From the NCBI GenBank assembly GCA_036873755.1, contig JAVTVY010037248.1:99281-163280 (forward strand): a stretch of 64,000 nt of DNA, given 5' to 3'. Numbering within the stretch: position 1 is the first letter of the stretch; the number at the start of each line of letters is the position of its first letter. Below, piece by piece: positions 32,602-44,478 of the stretch. The notes beneath the pieces were generated by a model. It ran no database searches, had not been told where the DNA came from, and worked only from the letters and a program-made list of their open reading frames with translations. The position numbers and the translations under genes are program-made. This DNA is from Hanleya hanleyi. Its lineage: Eukaryota > Mollusca > Polyplacophora > Lepidopleurida > Hanleyidae.

Positions 32602-32690
32602 TCCGGCGCGGGATTCGAACCAGCTATTGGAGTATAATCGCCAGCACCATATGCCGGTGATCTAAACCACTCGGCCAACAGGCCTCCCAC
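32602..32690 (-). repeat. tRNA-like sequence (Ser/Leu-like), degenerate
   Basis: Minus strand carries A box TGGCCGAGTGG (32667-32677) and B box GGTTCGAATCC (32611-32621) at the spacing of a long-variable-arm tRNA. Acceptor strands do not pair and the position before the anticodon is not T, so a functional gene is unlikely. It may be a tRNA pseudogene or a SINE head. Confidence 0.55.
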
Positions 32691-33039
32691 AGAAATAGTA
32701 GGTAGCAGACCGGTAGTCTTGAAAAATACAACTTTCTGTGTATTCAGTTATGGGAGCTGTGTCATTAGGCCTACGGTCATCAGAGCGGTACTGTATGATC
32801 AGTAGTATAGAACGGACCGCAAAAGTCTCATGCGCCTCACTGCGCATGCGAGAAATGAGGAGAAATGAGGTGTGCGCAGAGAGGTGTGTGGAGGTGTTCC
32901 GCGCAGGTATGACGTCATTTCCGGTCTGGGAGAATCGGGCGTGACCATGAGGGGAGGGATTCCACCGCGGTGATGTGGTTTGGCGGTGATGCGGTCTGCC
33001 TCCGCGGACCGAAATCAGTCCCAAATACGTGGGTTTTCG

Positions 33040-33790
33040 TGAGAATGTTCGGCAATCTGTAGGGACCGCTGCTGGACCGATTGGGTCGAGTGAGGTATCA
33101 ATATGAAGCATACGTGAGGGAGTATCCAACGGCCTGGGTGTGACGTGGAACTGACGTCATTCTGCGCATACGCAGGAGAGAAAGTGTATGGAAATAGACG
33201 TTTTGGGGTCTAGGTGGGCCACTAGTGGGCCGATTGGGTATCAATGTGAAGCACACGTGAGGGAGCATACACCTGGACCAGTGTATCGTTCGTTGTCAAC
33301 ATTCTGCGCAAGCACAGACAGGGAATTGTGGGAAAAGGGTACGGAAATAGACGTTTTGGGGTCTAGGTGGGCCACTAGTGGGCCGATTGGATCGAGTGAG
33401 GAATCAATGTGATGCATTCGTGAGGGAGCATCCACCTGCACTAGTGTGTCGTTCGTTTTCGACACTCTGCGCATGCGCAGACAGGGAATTGTGGGAAAAT
33501 GGTATGGAAATAGACGTTTTAGGGTCCCTAATGATCCGATGGTGTCGTATGAGGTCTTATTGTGAAGCTCTCGTGTGGGAGCATCCGCCTGAACTAGTGT
33601 GTTGTTCGTTTTCAACATTCTGCGCATGCGCAGACAGGGAATTGTGGGAAAAGGGTATGGAAATAGACGTGTTGGTGTCTAGATTGTCCACTAATGGTCC
33701 GATGGAGTCGAGTGAGGTATCAATGTGAAGCATATGTGAGGGAACATCCGCCTGGACTAGTGTGTCGTTCGTTTTCAACATTCTGCTGTG
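33040..33790 (+). repeat. Satellite array, 150-163 bp monomers containing TGCGCATGCGCA
   Basis: Monomer landmarks GACGTTTT occur at 33198, 33350 and 33513 and GACGTGTT at 33666 (spacings 152, 163, 153). Each monomer reads GACGTTTTGGGGTCTAGG, GTGGGCCACTAGTGGGCCGA, GAGTGAGGTATCAATGTGAA, GGAGCATCCGCCTGGACTAG, TGTGTCGTTCGTTTTCAACA, CTGCGCATGCGCAGACAGGG. These are the same monomers as in the arms of the 17816-20760 element. No coding potential despite several apparent ORFs. Confidence 0.85.
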
Positions 33791-33799
33791 CAGATCCGG

Positions 33800-34365
33800 G
33801 TAGGCCTGTATATAGCCCCATATATCTCCATACTGGCTATGGGTGGGGGGGTGGTCAATTTTTTTTGTGGGTTTTACTATGGGTTGTGGGGTCTCGTTTT
33901 TCTCGTCTCGCCAAGAAAATCACAATGGGAAGGGTCCCGGAGCGAAACGGTGAAATTTTTGGAAAAAGTTCACCGAGGCCTGGGTAGGCCCATATAGTCC
34001 CATACTGGGTCCATCATGGGAAATTCACACACGTTCATTGTGATATAGGTTGTTTCGACTTGTTTCTCACATCTCGTCATTTAGAACACCATGGGAAGGG
34101 TCTCGAAGCGAAAAGGTAAAATTTTTCGAAAAGTATCTGGTGAATCTGTATATAGGCCCGTCCCCATACTGGCTATGAGGGGAGGGGTGGTCATTTTTTT
34201 TTTGTGGGATTTACTATGGGTTGTTTGATCTCGTTTTTCTCGTCTCGCCAAGAAAATCATCATGGGAAGGGTCTCGGAGCGAAACGGTGAAATTTTTTGA
34301 AAAGTACCGGATAGGTGTGTATATAGGTCCATATAACCCCATATTGGCTATGGAAGATACTGGGT
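33800..34365 (+). repeat. Second tandem repeat, ~168 bp, three units
   Basis: ATGGGAAGGGTC occurs at 33925, 34091 and 34262 (spacings 166 and 171), each followed by CGGAGCGAAACGGTGAAATT and preceded by CTCGTTTTTCTCGTCTCGCC. The same block occurs once at 18110-18175 in the left arm of the inverted-repeat element, showing that the two regions belong to one family. Confidence 0.8.
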
Positions 34366-35225
34366 GGACGTTTTGGGGTCAAGGTGAGCTCCTATTGGTC
34401 CTATGATGTCGGGTGAGGTCTTATTTTGAAGCTGTCGTGGTGGAGCATCCGACTGGACTAATGGCTCGTCCGTTGTCAATATTCTGGGAATGCGCACTCT
34501 GGCCGTAGTATAGAAAGCAGGCATTTTGAGGGGTGTGTTTCGGGTAGAGACGGACCGCTATGGGCCCATATGGGTCGTGGAAGGTGTCAAAGTAAAGCAT
34601 GTGTGGGGAAGAGTCAGAATTGTGTGTGTTTTTAGTGCAAGTCCCGTCAATCTGCGCATGCGCAGTTGGGTGTAGTAAGTAAAGTGGCCATTGTGGGGGT
34701 TCGTGGAGGTCAGTTTGGGGTAGAGAGGGACCACTATTGGTCCGACTGCGTCCTGGGATGTGTTATTTTGTAGCTCTCGGGGTGTAGACCACGATTTGAG
34801 GGACGTTCACGTCATTGGTGACGTCATCAGTAGGAGTAGTGGCCAAAGTGGGCATTTTGGGGCAGTGAAGGACAGGTATTTCGTGTAGAGATGGACCATT
34901 CTTGATCCGAATGCGTCGTGTGAGGTGTTATATTGTAGTTCTCGTGGTGCAGACCCCGATCTGAAGAATGTTCACGTCATCTGTGACGTCATTGGTGACG
35001 TCTTCAGTAGGAGTAGTAGCCAAATTGTACATTTTGGGGGCAGTGAAAGAAAATTTTTGGGGTAGAGAGGGACCATTCTTGGACGGAATGCGTCCTGTGA
35101 GATGTCATCTTGTAGTTTCCGTGGTGGAGAACCCGATTTGAGGGATGTCCACAGCATCTGTGACGTCATTGGTGACGTCATCTGCACAAGTAGTAGCGAA
35201 AGTGGGAATTTTGAGGCAGTGAAGG
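34366..35225 (+). repeat. Diverged monomers of the same satellite family
   Basis: Units with GACGTTTTGGGGTC, TGGTCCGAATGCGTCCTG, GTGAGGTGTTAT.TTGTAG and GTTCACGTCATCTGTGACGTC recur about every 170-190 bp (34366, 34530, 34710, 34860, 35040). The CGCATGCG core is kept in the first two units and replaced downstream by TGACGTCATTGGTGACGTCA. Confidence 0.7.
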
Positions 35226-35277
35226 ATGGATTAGCAGAATAAAAGCGCATTTCGAGCCCTATTGACCTTGCGGCGCA

Positions 35278-35539
35278 ATGCGCAATGAGTGTATGCGCGT
35301 ATGTGTGCCTGTGTGTGTGCGTCTGCATGTGTACGCTTGTGTGTATACGTGTGGGTGCATGTGCGTGAGTGCGTGTGCGTGTGTGTACGTGTGTGTGCAT
35401 GTGTGTGTGTGTATGCGTCTGCGTGTATGTGCGTGTGTGTGCGTCTGTGTGTATTGGTGTGTTTGCTTTCGTGTGTTTGTACGTGCCTGCATGTGCGTGT
35501 GTTTTTGCGTGTGTGTGTGTGTGTGTATGCATCTGTGGG

Positions 35540-35571
<32 letters not shown>

Positions 35572-35640
35572 CGTGTGTATGCGTGTGTGTGCGTGTGTGT
35601 GTGTGTGTGGGTATGCGTGTGTGTGTGTGTCGCCGTATGC
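35278..35640 (+). repeat. GT-rich microsatellite ((GTGTGC)n type)
   Basis: About 360 bp of almost pure GTGTGTGC / GTGTAT repeats. It produces long spurious ORFs in several frames (Val-Cys or His-Thr runs). A shorter GT-rich stretch occupies the equivalent position (18810-18890) in the 17816-20760 element. Confidence 0.9.
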
Positions 35641-35879
35641 AGGCGCACGCTCCTGTGGTGCACCCTGTACCCTATAGCCCGTAGGGCAAAGGATACTCCA
35701 CCAAGCACAGAATACATATACTTTGTGTATATCCATGTATTCTGTACATATCCATGCACATGTACTATGTGCCTGTACATGTAATCTGTTCATGTACATG
35801 TACTCTGTCCATGTCGCTATATATCTGGAATATTGCGGAATGCGACGCTAAACCTTAATTCTCTCCCTCTCGCTCAATG

Positions 35880-36440
35880 AGCATGTACTCTGTACAATGT
35901 CGCATGTGGACCGGTGAGAGAACAACAACAAGGATGACAGGTCAATCATTTTATTTTCCTCTCAAGTACATCATACCCACGCTGGGGGAGCCGCGTTGGG
36001 TATGTTTACAATTCGAAAAGACTCGTCCAAACAGAGGCCACCATTTGCATCTGTCATATTCGTTCCTGTCCGTTACATGTATTCTTGTCCAATCAGAAGT
36101 CTCCATTTCAGAAAGTTCTCTCTTCGGCCATGTTCGCTCTGAACCGTTTGTTCTAATCGTCATGGGCAGGCCAGGATAAAGTTGAGGCAACTATCCCAGA
36201 TAATTGTTTGCGCATTCTGAGTATCTATCAATGCATGGGTGAATACATTCATCCGATGGGAAGATTCCGTAATTTGGTCACGAAAAACGTGACATTGGTC
36301 ATCCTCTCTACGACCCATTGTGTGTTGGGGCTCTGTTCATAGGCCCATTCCAAGACATCCAATTGGTTCACATGGTCCAGCATCGTTTCCAGCGACCCAT
36401 TGGCATGCCTATATGCAGCATATAGGCATGCCAATGGGTA
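35880..36440 (-). pseudogene. Second copy of the element-encoded gene end, with an extra ORF piece
   Basis: 35925-36200 parallels 18985-19235: GAGAACAACAACAAGGATGA, GTCAATCATTTTATT (polyadenylation signal on the minus strand), GTACATCATACCCACGCTGG, CCAATCAGA and TTTGCGCATTCTGA are kept in order. Past this, 36249-36434 (minus) reads an uninterrupted piece (LETMLDHVNQLDVLEWAYEQ, VVERMTNVTFF) that has no counterpart at the first copy. It ends at a PLE fragment near 36420. Family unknown; it is clearly the same mobile family as 17816-20760. Confidence 0.55.
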
Positions 36441-37412
36441 CTAATTGTGCACGGCTGGATTATGAATGACGGACTAGACGCTTGTAATTTTAACCTGCGT
36501 ATGCCTGGATTCTGCTGGTGAACAAGTTGTCCCCGTGGCCGGGCCCCTGCACACGTAACACTCATATTGGATACAACAGAAAGAAATAATATTAATTACA
36601 AGCGTCTGGTCCGTCATCCATAATTCAGCCGTCGTCCATTAGAGAATATCCGCGTCCATAATCCAAAGACCTATTTCATATTCCATATAACAGTACTAGC
36701 ACCAAATTCAAAAGACAATCATAGTATACATAAACATAGGCTTGTTTCCTGCAAGAGAGAAGCGGTCAACAGTTTTCAATGATGCCGGCAAGACATCATG
36801 ATGTTCCAAAAATATCAAATCCGTATCGCTGATCAGTATTCTTAATCCATAATATTTGTTGTAAGGTCGTCATCTAAATATTGATGTATCTCAGTCACGC
36901 TTTGATTGTGACTGTTCATATGAGTACCATGAGGATCTAGAAGTACATGGGTTCACACGGCCCCTAGCCCCGGGTTAAGCGGAATTAGACACAAGTTACG
37001 AAACATAACGCCATAGATCTTGCACGCTACGCTCGTATTTTGCTATCAGCATGCGATATGTATCGCCAAATTTGAGAAACTTTGAGTGGAGGCGCTTGGT
37101 GGTGTAGCCCTGTTTTATAAGTTTCTGCAACAATGTTTTGTGACGTTGATTAAACCCGTCACATTTAACACAGGATCTAGCAAATGCCAGAAAGGGATAG
37201 TTTACGATGTCGAAATTGTAATCATCTCTTTCGTCATACAATCGGCGAGAGAGAAGGCCCGCTTCATTTTTATAGAGATAATACGATGTGCCTGTAGGGT
37301 TATCTGTAGTTTCCTTCAAATCCAGTGAAGGTGGATATATAACCTTAACTGCGTCATTTATATAGCGATTATCCACAGCGAGAAGATCGTCTATATAGCG
37401 TTTGGTGAACGC
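36418..37412. mobile_element. Rearranged PLE fragments (both orientations)
   Basis: 36418-36453 (+) is the RT motif region (ATAGGCATGCCAATGGGTAC, coding for GMPMGTNCA). 36454-36592 (+) is the 5' coding part (GACGGCTGGATTATGAATGA). 36594-36980 (-) is a 5' part plus junction, and 36996-37412 (-) the C-terminal RT end (YINDAVKVIYPPSLDLKET to YERSVQDLWRYVS) with a 60-bp internal deletion. At 37410-37416 the sequence flips to the plus-strand copy. Confidence 0.75.
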
Positions 37413-37415
37413 TGA

Positions 37416-40166
37416 CAGACCCGAGGAACCTTAGTGCAGGTTTCTAGGCCGAGCCTCTAATAGTTCGAAAAGCACTAAGATCTTTCTCAATCCAAATGAC
37501 AGATATATTTCTGACAGCAAAGCAAGGCCACGACATCAAACTTTGTAATATTGCGCTTGATGATTGTTTAGCACCGAATTCTACATGTAATAATTTCAAA
37601 ATTTCTAAGTTTGGACATCGTGGATGTCTCACGTGTCCACTCTTTAATACTTCAGCTTCATTTAGTTCCGCGTTAACTGGTAACTCATATTCTGTTAACC
37701 CGTATGTTGATCTTAGTTGTTCTACTACAAACTGTATTTATTTAGTTTCCTGTAAGAAGTGTGGTCAGCAGTATGTTGGCAAGACCACCCAAAGACTCCA
37801 TCTTAGGGTGAACGGTCTATCCATCTACTAAGGATTCCCCCTTGAGGGAAAAATCCGAGAGCGGGAATTATTCTGGATGCTAGAACTTGGGTCAGTGTTT
37901 CCGTTTGGTTTAAACGATAAGGTCAGTGGGTTCGGCAATGCTACAAACCGCCGTTCAGATATATTCAACATTACTCAACTATTTAAACCCCATCAACGGA
38001 GACAACGCAGCCATGGTTGGCGAAAGTTTAATAGTTCGATGATTCACGATCATATCCCTTTAAATTACATAGTGGGTTTAACTAACACACCCAATAGTAT
38101 ACATAGCTTACGTACTGTTCTGTATGCGTTACCTCGGAGCTTTAAATCAAATAGCCAGAGATATACAACAATCTGCGTCTTCAGGAAATATAATACCACC
38201 AAAAATCAGTAAAGTATGTCAAGATATAGCGTATTTTCGGTTGTATCGTCCAGTGAACATAATCGAAACATCTCAAGATAGGCTTTTCTTGAAACTCAAC
38301 TACTTAGATAAAGGACTGGACATCATTAATTTACCTCGAATCCTGAATGATCCAGAGGTACGCAACGCTGTACCAAACTATTCCAAGTTCACAGAACCTC
38401 CTTGCATTTCATATAAGTATACTAAATCTATAGCCACCAAAATATTCAATTACTCCAATGCTGTCAAGGAGTTTGACTGGAACTTATACACGTCAGGAGG
38501 CTAAAGTTGTCATTGTGAATCGTCGAACTTTATCTATACACCATGCAAACATATTGTGACTGGTGACCTTGATGTGGTGAGTGATAAGGATCTGAAATTA
38601 CTCCTGATGAAAGGACCTAAATATAGAGAGCCAAGAAGTATAAATCTGAAGGCCGACCAGAAGATAGTCCTATCTGCATTGGAACAGTACGTTATTGATT
38701 GGTCTAAGCGAGAAAAAGTTGAACCTACAATACTCGCTGATTGGCTGGACCTCACCAAGAGCAAGGTCGTTGAAACAATCCGCCATATTGACAGAAGTAC
38801 TCTTCCCCAAGCAAAACAAGTACTGAGAAACCTCAATTCGCAAGAAGTTCTAGCAAATCTCCAGAGTAAATTCGTCATAGTCCCAGCAGACAAAGCTCCG
38901 AATAATATAATATTCATATGTAAATATTACTATTACCAGGTGCTGGTTAAAGAATTGAGTGTAGACATATCTTCATCAAATACGTCTACTTACTCCCAAA
39001 CTGCATTTACTCTGGAAGATTATTTAACAATCACAAAAAGTTTCTCAGGGAAAGAGGTATTTGTCTTCAAACCAATCATAACGACATACCAAAACTATAC
39101 TGGACTCCCAAAATGCATAAATCACCATACAAAGCTAGATTCATAGCTGGCTCTAGAAGCTGCACCACCAAGCTTCTTTCAACCCTATTGACGAGGGCCC
39201 TTCAGGAGGTAAAAGCATTTTGGGAAAGGTATTGCGCCACTATTTCTAAGAACTCTGGCGTTGAATATATGTGAATATTGAAAAACTCAAAATGTCTTAC
39301 AGAAAAACTTGATGCTAAAGGTCACATACCGTACAGACATGTATCCACATGGGATTTCTCGACTCTCTATACTACAATCCCTCATCAGGACCTTATTGAC
39401 CGTATAAGTTCATTAATAGTATCTGTGTTCAAGAAAACTGATCGTAGATATATTAATGTCGGAAACCATAAAGCATTCTTTAGCTCGACTACATACAAGC
39501 GATATCATTCATGGGATGTTTCTTTGTTTATAGAGCTGCTTGAATTTCTCATTAAAAATATCTATGTGAAATTTGGCAACACAATATCAGCAGCATATAG
39601 GTATTCCAATGGGTACTAATTGTGCACCCATGTTGGCTGACCTGTATCTGTTCTCTTATGAATATGACTATATGCAGGCGCTTTCAAAAGCCGATCCATT
39701 CAAAGCCCGTTCCTTCTAATTCACCAAACGCTATATAGACGATCTTCTCGCTGTGGATAATCGCTATATAAATGACGCAGAGAAGGATAAATATCCACCT
39801 TCACTGGATTTGAAGGAAACTACAGATAGCCCTACAGGCACATCATATTTAGATCTCTATCTCTATAAAAATGAAGCGGCATTCTCTCTCGTCGACTTTA
39901 TGACAAAAGAGATGATTACAATTTCGACATCGTAAACTATCCTTTTCTGGACAGTAATATTCCAGTGGGACCTGCATATGGCGTATACATATCTCGCTTA
40001 GTAGCATTTGCTAGATCCTGTATTAAATGTGACGATTTTAGTCAAAGTGACAAAACACTGTTCCAAGCACCTCCACTCAAAGTTTCTCAAATTTGGCGAT
40101 ACATATCGCATGCTGATAGCAAAATACGAACGTAGCGTGCACGATCTATGGCGCTACGTTTCGTAA
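37416..40166 (+). pseudogene. PLE copy B: GIY-YIG + RT, multiple frame breaks
   Basis: Starts inside the N-terminal region (GAGGAACCTTAGTGCAGG) and runs to the terminal LWRYV-type end and junction. Blocks in order: cysteine motif with CLTCPLF and CIYLVSCKKCGQQYVGKT (37600-37800), a deletion after LRVNG (37815), ERELFWMLELGSVFPFGL (37860-37915), the central region (38124-39146), RT blocks STWDFSTLYTTIPH (39345) and YIDDLLAVDNR (39735). Stops at 38503 and 39272 and several indels make it non-coding. It is followed head-to-tail by copy C. Confidence 0.85.
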
Positions 40167-43100
40167 CTTGTGACTAATTCCGCTTAACCCGGGGCTAGGG
40201 GCCGTAAGAACCCATGTATTTCTAGATCATCATGATACTCATATGAACAGTCACAATCAAAGCGTGACTGAAATACATCATTCTTTAGATGACGACTTTA
40301 CAACGAATATTATGGATTAAGAATACTGATCAGCGATACGGATTTGATATTTTTGGAACATCATGATGTCTTGCCGGCATCATTCAAAACTGTTGACCGC
40401 TTCTTTCTTGCAGGAAACAAGCCTATGTTTATGTATACTATGATTGTCTTTTTGAATTTGGTGCTAATACTGTTATATGGAATATGGAATAGGTATTTGG
40501 CTTATGGACGCGGATATTCTCTAATGGACGACGGCTGGATTATGAATGACGGACGAGACGCTTGTAATTTTAACCTGTGTATGCCTGGATTCTGCTGGCG
40601 GACAAGTTGTCCCCAAGCCCGGGCGCCTGCACACCCAACACTCATAATGGATACAACAGAAAGAAATTCTATTAAGACAGATCCGAGGAACCTTAGTGCA
40701 GGTTTCTCGGCCGAGTCTCTAATAGTTCGAAATGCACTAAGACCTTTTTCAATCCAAATGACAGATATCTTTCTGACAGCAAAGCAAGGCCACGACATCA
40801 AACCTTGTAATATTGCGCTTGATGATTGTTTAGCACCGAATTCTACATGTGATAATTTCAAAATTTCTAAGTGTGGACATCGTGGATGTCTCACGTGTCC
40901 ACTCTTTAATACTTCAGCTTCATTTAGTTCCGCGTTAACTGGTAACTCATATTCTGTTAACTCGTATGTTGATCTTACTTGTTCCACTACAAACTGTATT
41001 TATTTAGTTTCCTGTAAGAAGTGTGGTCAGCAGTATGTTGGCAAGACCACCCAAAGACTCCATCTTAGGGTGAACGGTCACAGAAAATCCGTTAGGAAAA
41101 AGCAATTGCTTATAGGTAAACATTTTTCTGGACCGACCATGGCTGGGCTAACTTTAGTATTCAGATCATAGACGTCGTCTATCTATCTGCTAAGGATTCC
41201 CCCTTTGGATTTGAGAGAAAAATCCGAGAGCGGGAATTATTCTGGATGCTAGAACTTGGGTCAGTGTTTCCGTTTGGTTTAAACGATAATGTCAGTGGGT
41301 TCGGCAATGCTACAAACCGCCGTTCAAATATATCCAACATTACCCAACTATTTAAACCCCATCAACGGAGACAACGCAGCCATGGTTGGCGAAAGTTTAA
41401 TAGTTCGATGATTCACGATCATATCACTTTAAATTACATAGTGGGTTTAACTAACACACCCAATAGTATACATAGCTTACGTACAGTTCTGTATGCGTTA
41501 ACTCTGAGAGCTTTAAATCAAATAGCCAGAGATATATAACAATCTGCGTCTTCAGGAAATATAATACCACCAAAAATCAGTAAAGTATGTCAAGATATAG
41601 CGTATTTTCGGTTGTATCGTCCAGCAAACATAATCGAAACATCTCAAGATAGGCTTTTCTTGAAACTCAACTACTTAGATAAAGGACTGGACATCATTAA
41701 TTTACCTCGAATCCTGAATGATCCAGAGGTACGCAACGCTGTACCAAACTATTTTAAGTTCACAGAACCTCCTTGCATTTCATATAAGTATACTAAATCT
41801 ATAGCCACCAAAATATTCAACTACTCCAATGCTGTCAAGGAGTTTGACTGGGACTTATACACGTCAGGAGGCTATAGTTGTGATTGTGAATCGTCGAACT
41901 TTATCTATACACCATGCAAACATATTGTGACTGGTGACCTTGATGTGGTGAGTGATAAGGATCTGAAATTACTCCTGATGAAAGCACCTAAATATAGAGA
42001 GCCAAGAAGAATAAATCTGAAGGCCGACCAGAAGATAGTCCTGTCTGCATTGGAACAGTACGTTATTGATTGGTCTAAGCGAGAAAAAGTTGAACCTACA
42101 GTACTCGCTGATTGGCTGGACCTCACCAAGAGCAAGGTCGTTGAAACAATCCGCCATATTGACAGACGTACTCTACCCCAAGCAAAACAAATACTGAGAA
42201 ACCTCAATTCACAAGAAGTTCTAGCAAATCTCCAGAGTAAATTCGTCATAGTCCCAGCAGACAAAGCTCCGAATAATATAATATTCATATGTAAATATTA
42301 CTATTACCAGGTGCTGGTTAAAGAACTGAGTGTAGACATATCTTCATCAAATACGTCTACTTACTTCCAAACTGCATTTACTCTGGAAGATTTATTTAAC
42401 AATTACAAAAAGTTTCTCAGGGAAAGAGGTATTAGTCTTCCAACCAATCATAACGACATACCAAAACTATACTGGACTCCCAAAATGCATAAATCACCAT
42501 ACAAAGCTAGATTCATAGCTGGTTCTAGAAGCTGCACCACCAAGCTTCTATTGACGAGGACCCTTCAGGAGGTAAAAATATTTTGGGAAAGTTATTGCGC
42601 CAGTATTTCTAAGAACTCTGGAGTTGAATGTATGTGGATATTGAACAATCTCAAAATGTCTTACGGAAGAACTTGATGCTAAAGGTCACATACCGTACAG
42701 ACATGTATCCACATGGGATTTCTCGACTCTCTATACTACAATCCCTCATCATGACCTTATTGACCGTATAAGTTCATTAATAGTAACTGTGTTCAAGAAA
42801 ACTGATCGTAGATATATTAATGTCGGAAGCCATAAAGCATTCTTTAGCTCGACTACATACAAGAGATATCATTCATGGGATGTTTCTTTGTTTATAGAGT
42901 TGCTTGAATTTCTCATTAAAAATATCTATGTGAAATTTGGCAACACAATATATCAGCAGCATATAGGTATTCCAATGGGTACTAATTGTGCACCCCTGTT
43001 GGCTGACCTGTATCTGTTCTCTTATGAATATGACTATATGCAGGCGCTTTCAAAAACCGATCCATTCAAAGCCCGTTCCTTCTCATTCACCAAACGCTAT

Positions 43101-43563
43101 ATAGACGATCTTCTCGCTGTGGATAATCGCTATATAAATGACGCAGTGAAGGATATATATCCACCTTCACTGGATTTGAAGGAAACTACAGATAGCCCTA
43201 CAGGCACATCATATTTAGATCTCTATCTCTATAAAAAATGAAGCGGGCATTCTCTCTCGTCGACTTTATGACAAAAGAGATGATTACAATTTCGACATCG
43301 TAAACTATCCCTTTCTGGACAGTAATATTCCAGTGGGACCTGCATATGGCGTATACATATCTCGCTTAGTAGCATTTGCTAGATCTTGTGTTAAATGTAA
43401 CGATTTTAATCAACATCACAAAACATTGTTGCAGAAACTTATAAAACAGGGCTGTTCCACAAGGCGCCTCCACTCAAAGTTTCTCAAATTTGGCGATACA
43501 TATCGTCTGCTGATTGCAAAATACGAACGTGGCGTGCAAGATCTATGGCGCTACGTTTCGTAA
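40167..43563 (+). pseudogene. PLE copy C: most complete N-terminus, few frame breaks
   Basis: Begins with the junction block, then a coding start at about 40344-40424 with the hydrophobic segment (PMFMYTMIVFLNLVLILLYG), a Cys/Trp-rich linker, the motif CGHRGCLTCPLF, and the GIY-YIG core CIYLVSCKKCGQQYVGKT. The nuclease C-terminal half, central region and RT follow, with STWDFSTLYTTIPH near 42710, GIPMGTNCAPLLADLYLF near 42970, YIDD near 43104 and the terminal LWRYVS ending at 43563. Breaks near 41150-41246, 41537 (TAA), 42676 and 43237. It gives the reference for what copy A at 7331-10105 has lost. Confidence 0.87.
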
Positions 43564-43612
43564 CTTGCGACTAATTCCGCTTAACCCGGGGCTAGGGGCC
43601 GTAAGAACCCAT

Positions 43613-44438
43613 TGTAAAATATGGAATGAGATAATGAAGATATTTTGATCATATATGTATCTTTTTGATTTCACATTTACCTTAATCAGTTCGGTTAAAA
43701 TGTCAATTCGAGCGTTTGTACATTTGAGAGCATATCTCTGCTAATTAAGCGGAAGCCAGGAAGTCTAAAACCGGAGTATACACTTGTGTGGATAACGATA
43801 CAGGCTAGCGATGTGGATTTGACACATCAGGTCAATTATAGCAGGCCTGGCTTCAACAAATGATATCAAGCAAAACGGTGTCTGGTAGAAGCAAGAGGAT
43901 GGCACTTGAGATTTAATTGGTACTCGAAATATAACTCGATTTACATTGTATATTGTAGAAATGAAAATAGAGGTCTTCTGTTAGTATGTAAGCTAGAGCC
44001 TACATGAATATGGTACGGTATTAAAGTGACCAGGTCAGGCCACAGCTGTGTTTAATTAACAACCAGTGGCAAATGGTTATCCGGCAGGTCCCTAATTAAT
44101 TGTTACAATCCTGGAGTTAAGGGTTTTGTACCAGCCTCTGGTTCAAGTACTTATTTGTTTTACTGTATAAAATTCAATGTAATTTCACAATGATTCGAGC
44201 AATAACATCTTGGCTTCAATCTGTACGGACGTTTTCAGGATATCTTTGATTTGCTGTACCAATGTCTATGTTATGATGCAGAAGTAATACAACATCAACC
44301 TCTATCATCACAACGAGTTGTCTTGTAGTTCTTTGGCTTTGACTGAAGACGAACTTACGGAAACCAGGGTTATATAGAGAACATCCCCGTTGTCTATCAC
44401 CTTCACGTAATCAACTGATAGGACACTAAAATTCTATA
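43613..44438 (+). mobile_element. 5' LTR of the env-bearing Ty3/gypsy element
   Basis: Starts TGTAAAATATGGAATGAG and ends ACACTAAAATTCTATA. It is a close match of 51197-52032, differing by small indels (for example the 3' LTR has a GGTTTTAGGCTCATTG insertion near 51224). Contains TATA-like GTATAAAATTC (44166) and a second possible TATA (TTATATAGAGAAC, near 44369). It abuts a PLE 3' junction on its left; the expected PLE continuation is not found after the 3' LTR. Confidence 0.9.
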
Positions 44439-44439
44439 T

Positions 44440-44457
44440 TGGCGACCCCCAGACGAG
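44440..44457 (+). promoter_or_regulatory. Primer-binding site
   Basis: TGGCGACCCCCAGACGAG directly follows the 5' LTR, with the TGG expected to pair with a tRNA CCA end. I have not matched it to a particular tRNA. Confidence 0.7.
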
Positions 44458-44478
44458 ATACTACAAGGCAAGACAGGT

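Noticed and set aside
32602..32690. Functional tRNA-Ser/Leu gene
   Set aside because: Acceptor mismatch and a non-T base before the anticodon; better called a tRNA-like relic.
33188..33781. Overlapping ORFs of 70-155 residues in both directions
   Set aside because: Satellite monomer translations; repeat period is not a multiple of three and frames are not conserved between monomers.
35278..35799. Long ORFs on both strands made of Val/Cys or His/Thr runs
   Set aside because: They are translations of the GT-rich microsatellite in three frames; no complex sequence inside.
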